In this document: one piece after another, positions 4,168 through 5,097 of the stretch
Layout: the number at the start of each line of letters is the position of its first letter
Position numbering within the stretch: the first letter of the stretch is position 1
NCBI RefSeq assembly: GCF_000284415.1
Contig: NC_017059.1
Location: 3,418,643-3,423,739, forward strand
Direction of reading: 5' to 3'
Length of the DNA stretch: 5,097 nucleotides
Source of the DNA: Pararhodospirillum photometricum DSM 122
Lineage (GTDB): Bacteria > Pseudomonadota > Alphaproteobacteria > Rhodospirillales > Rhodospirillaceae
Made by a program: the position numbers and the translations under genes
The notes under the pieces: model-generated
The model's input: the letters and a program-made list of their open reading frames with translations, nothing else
The model's database searches: none
What the model was told of the DNA's origin: nothing

Positions 4168-4392
4168 TCAGCCGATCAGGTCCAGCCGGCTTTCGATCCG
4201 TTGAAGGCGGGCGTCCAGGCGGTCAAGCCGCAGGTCTTGCCGGGCCTCCGCGCCCCATTGCGCCGCCGTGCGCGACGACAGTTCCGACACCCGTTCCCGC
4301 AGGTCGTTTTGCCCTTCCTGCAAGGCGGTGAGTGTCGCCTGGATGCGCTTCAGGTGTTCAAGCAACAGGTCGTTCGTGACGTTCTCGGCCAT
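4168..4392 (-). CDS. Small coiled-coil protein (74 aa)
   Basis: ATG at 4392-4390 has GAGG with an 8-nt gap. An in-frame TTG at 4410 would add MIEGIA and overlap the previous stop, but has no better site. The N-terminus MAENVTNDLLLEHLKRIQATL (1-21) is a very common beginning among small alphaproteobacterial accessory proteins, and the rest is a heptad-like coiled coil: LTALQEGQNDLRERVSEL (21-38) and LRLDRLDARLQRIESRLDLI (54-73), broken by a looser SSRTAAQWGAEARQD. It has no DNA-binding or catalytic motif. It lies 14 nt after the winged-helix gene and is almost certainly co-transcribed with it, so an oligomerising partner of that protein is possible. No function is established for such proteins to my knowledge. 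Confidence 0.82.
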   Translation of the reverse strand: MAENVTNDLLLEHLKRIQATLTALQEGQNDLRERVSELSSRTAAQWGAEARQDLRLDRLDARLQRIESRLDLIG

Positions 4393-4406
4393 AGCTATTC
4401 CCTCGA

Positions 4407-5097
4407 TCAAGACGCGGGGCGCAAGTCAGGGCGCAGGGGGACCACCTCGGCCCGGTACTTGTCCATCACCTCGGCGTGGTGGTTCACGTCGCCGCGATAA
4501 GCGCCCTCGGGGTTCACAGTGATGATTTTGGTTCGACCGCGCTTCACGCGCGTGATGGCATGCACGGATTCCAGTCGGGTCAGGGCAAAAGACATGTCCG
4601 TTTTGTTGAACCCCAAAAGATCGCCAAGTTCTGCGGCCGTTTTTCCGCACTCGAAGGACTGCCAGCGAAGCCAGCGGCAAACCTCCTTCAAGACGGCAAG
4701 AGCAATGGCGCGTTCGGCCGGGGTTGCTGTCGTCTCTTTCAACCGATCCCTGATTGCGTCGTGGTATTCGTCCCCGGTCATGGCGTTGCCGCTCCAAAGA
4801 TTAAACTCGGCTTGTTCCGGTTTGTTCGCCAGTTGCTTAAGGATCCCGCTTGCCTCTCGGGCCTTTTGGGCTCTGGTCGGGTCATCCTCGGCCAGGGCTT
4901 CCTGATCAGCCAGCAAAGCCGCTTGCCCGTAGCGTCCCCGCTTGCGCAGTTGCCGGGCCGATAGGTCCTCTGGGGGCTTGGGCGCATTTGTCGGGGCCTT
5001 GCCAGTCAGGATGGTCCTGAGCGACTGGGGCTTCATCCCCATGCGGGCTTGCGCATCCTGGACGGTGCGCGCGGTAGCGATGTCCTCCGGGGCGTGC
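4407..5097 (-). CDS. Winged-helix DNA-binding protein with RepL-like C-terminus, partial (5' end beyond the right edge)
   Basis: The frame is open to the edge; the first in-window ATG is 5042-5040 (211 residues from there). The 18 codons before it (HAPEDIATARTVQDAQAR) keep strongly G/C-ending third positions, and no good ribosome site precedes that ATG, so the real start is probably outside. Numbering from that ATG, residues 5-75 are basic then acidic and unrecognised. Residues 109-175 look like a winged helix: AERAIALAVLKEVCRWLRW, then TAAELGDLLGFNKTDMSFALTRLES as turn and recognition helix, then VKRGRTKIITVNPEGAYRG as wing. The ending NPEGAYRG...DKYRAEV resembles plasmid replication protein RepL and related MarR-like folds. 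It could be a replication initiator or a regulator; I favour replication given the primase gene nearby. The gene ends 14 nt before the coiled-coil gene. Confidence 0.78.
   Translation of the reverse strand, partial: HAPEDIATARTVQDAQARMGMKPQSLRTILTGKAPTNAPKPPEDLSARQLRKRGRYGQAALLADQEALAEDDPTRAQKAREASGILKQLANKPEQAEFNLWSGNAMTGDEYHDAIRDRLKETTATPAERAIALAVLKEVCRWLRWQSFECGKTAAELGDLLGFNKTDMSFALTRLESVHAITRVKRGRTKIITVNPEGAYRGDVNHHAEVMDKYRAEVVPLRPDLRPAS

Noticed and set aside
4168..4392. Toxin-antitoxin pair with the neighbouring gene
   Set aside because: The 74-aa coiled-coil product has no antitoxin DNA-binding domain, and neither neighbour resembles a toxin.
4476..4964. 162-codon plus-strand frame opposite the winged-helix gene
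   Set aside because: No ribosome site or recognisable domain, and the minus-strand frame shows a coherent winged helix.

Overview
The window is high-GC DNA in which every gene I can support is read on the minus strand. Ten CDS and one further partial CDS lie tightly packed, with short overlaps, several TTG or GTG starts and Shine-Dalgarno-supported starts. GC-rich third codon positions and the protein types suggest an alphaproteobacterium, perhaps of the Rhodospirillales. There is no rRNA, tRNA, ribosomal protein or metabolic gene. A Toprim/primase-type protein, two DNA-binding proteins, a coiled-coil protein and many small unknown ORFs point to a plasmid, integrative element or prophage replication/maintenance region rather than core chromosome. 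The taxonomic call is an inference from style, not from a marker gene.

Layout in the direction of transcription (high to low coordinates). (1) 5097-4168: the 3' part of a gene for a winged-helix protein with a RepL-like C-terminus, entering from beyond the right edge, then a 74-aa coiled-coil protein. (2) 4155-3669: a 147-aa protein with an N-terminal helix-turn-helix and a C-terminal coiled coil. It has a recognisable promoter, apparently a leaderless start, a 30-bp near-palindrome over the promoter, a second palindrome on the start codon, and an exact 18-nt copy of the operator half inside its own coding region. (3) 3545-2393: a 66-aa protein, then three unknown genes chained by 8-nt overlaps (155, 68 and 55 aa, the last with one predicted membrane segment), closed by a strong intrinsic terminator at 2334-2366. 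(4) 2294-1587: a weak promoter with an inverted repeat and a 208-aa protein of unknown function. (5) 1496-1: a 120-aa protein, a 99-aa primase-like N-terminal module and the start of a Toprim protein that appears to run into a DUF927 (helicase-like) domain beyond the left edge. These three overlap one another and form a translationally coupled unit.

Working model: groups 1 and 2 are candidate initiation/partition or regulatory functions, and group 5 supplies a primase-helicase for the element's own DNA replication. Group 3 is an uncharacterised operon ending in a small membrane protein. The most interesting observations are the autoregulatory architecture of the HTH gene, the primase split across two overlapping frames, and the overlapping small-protein operon.
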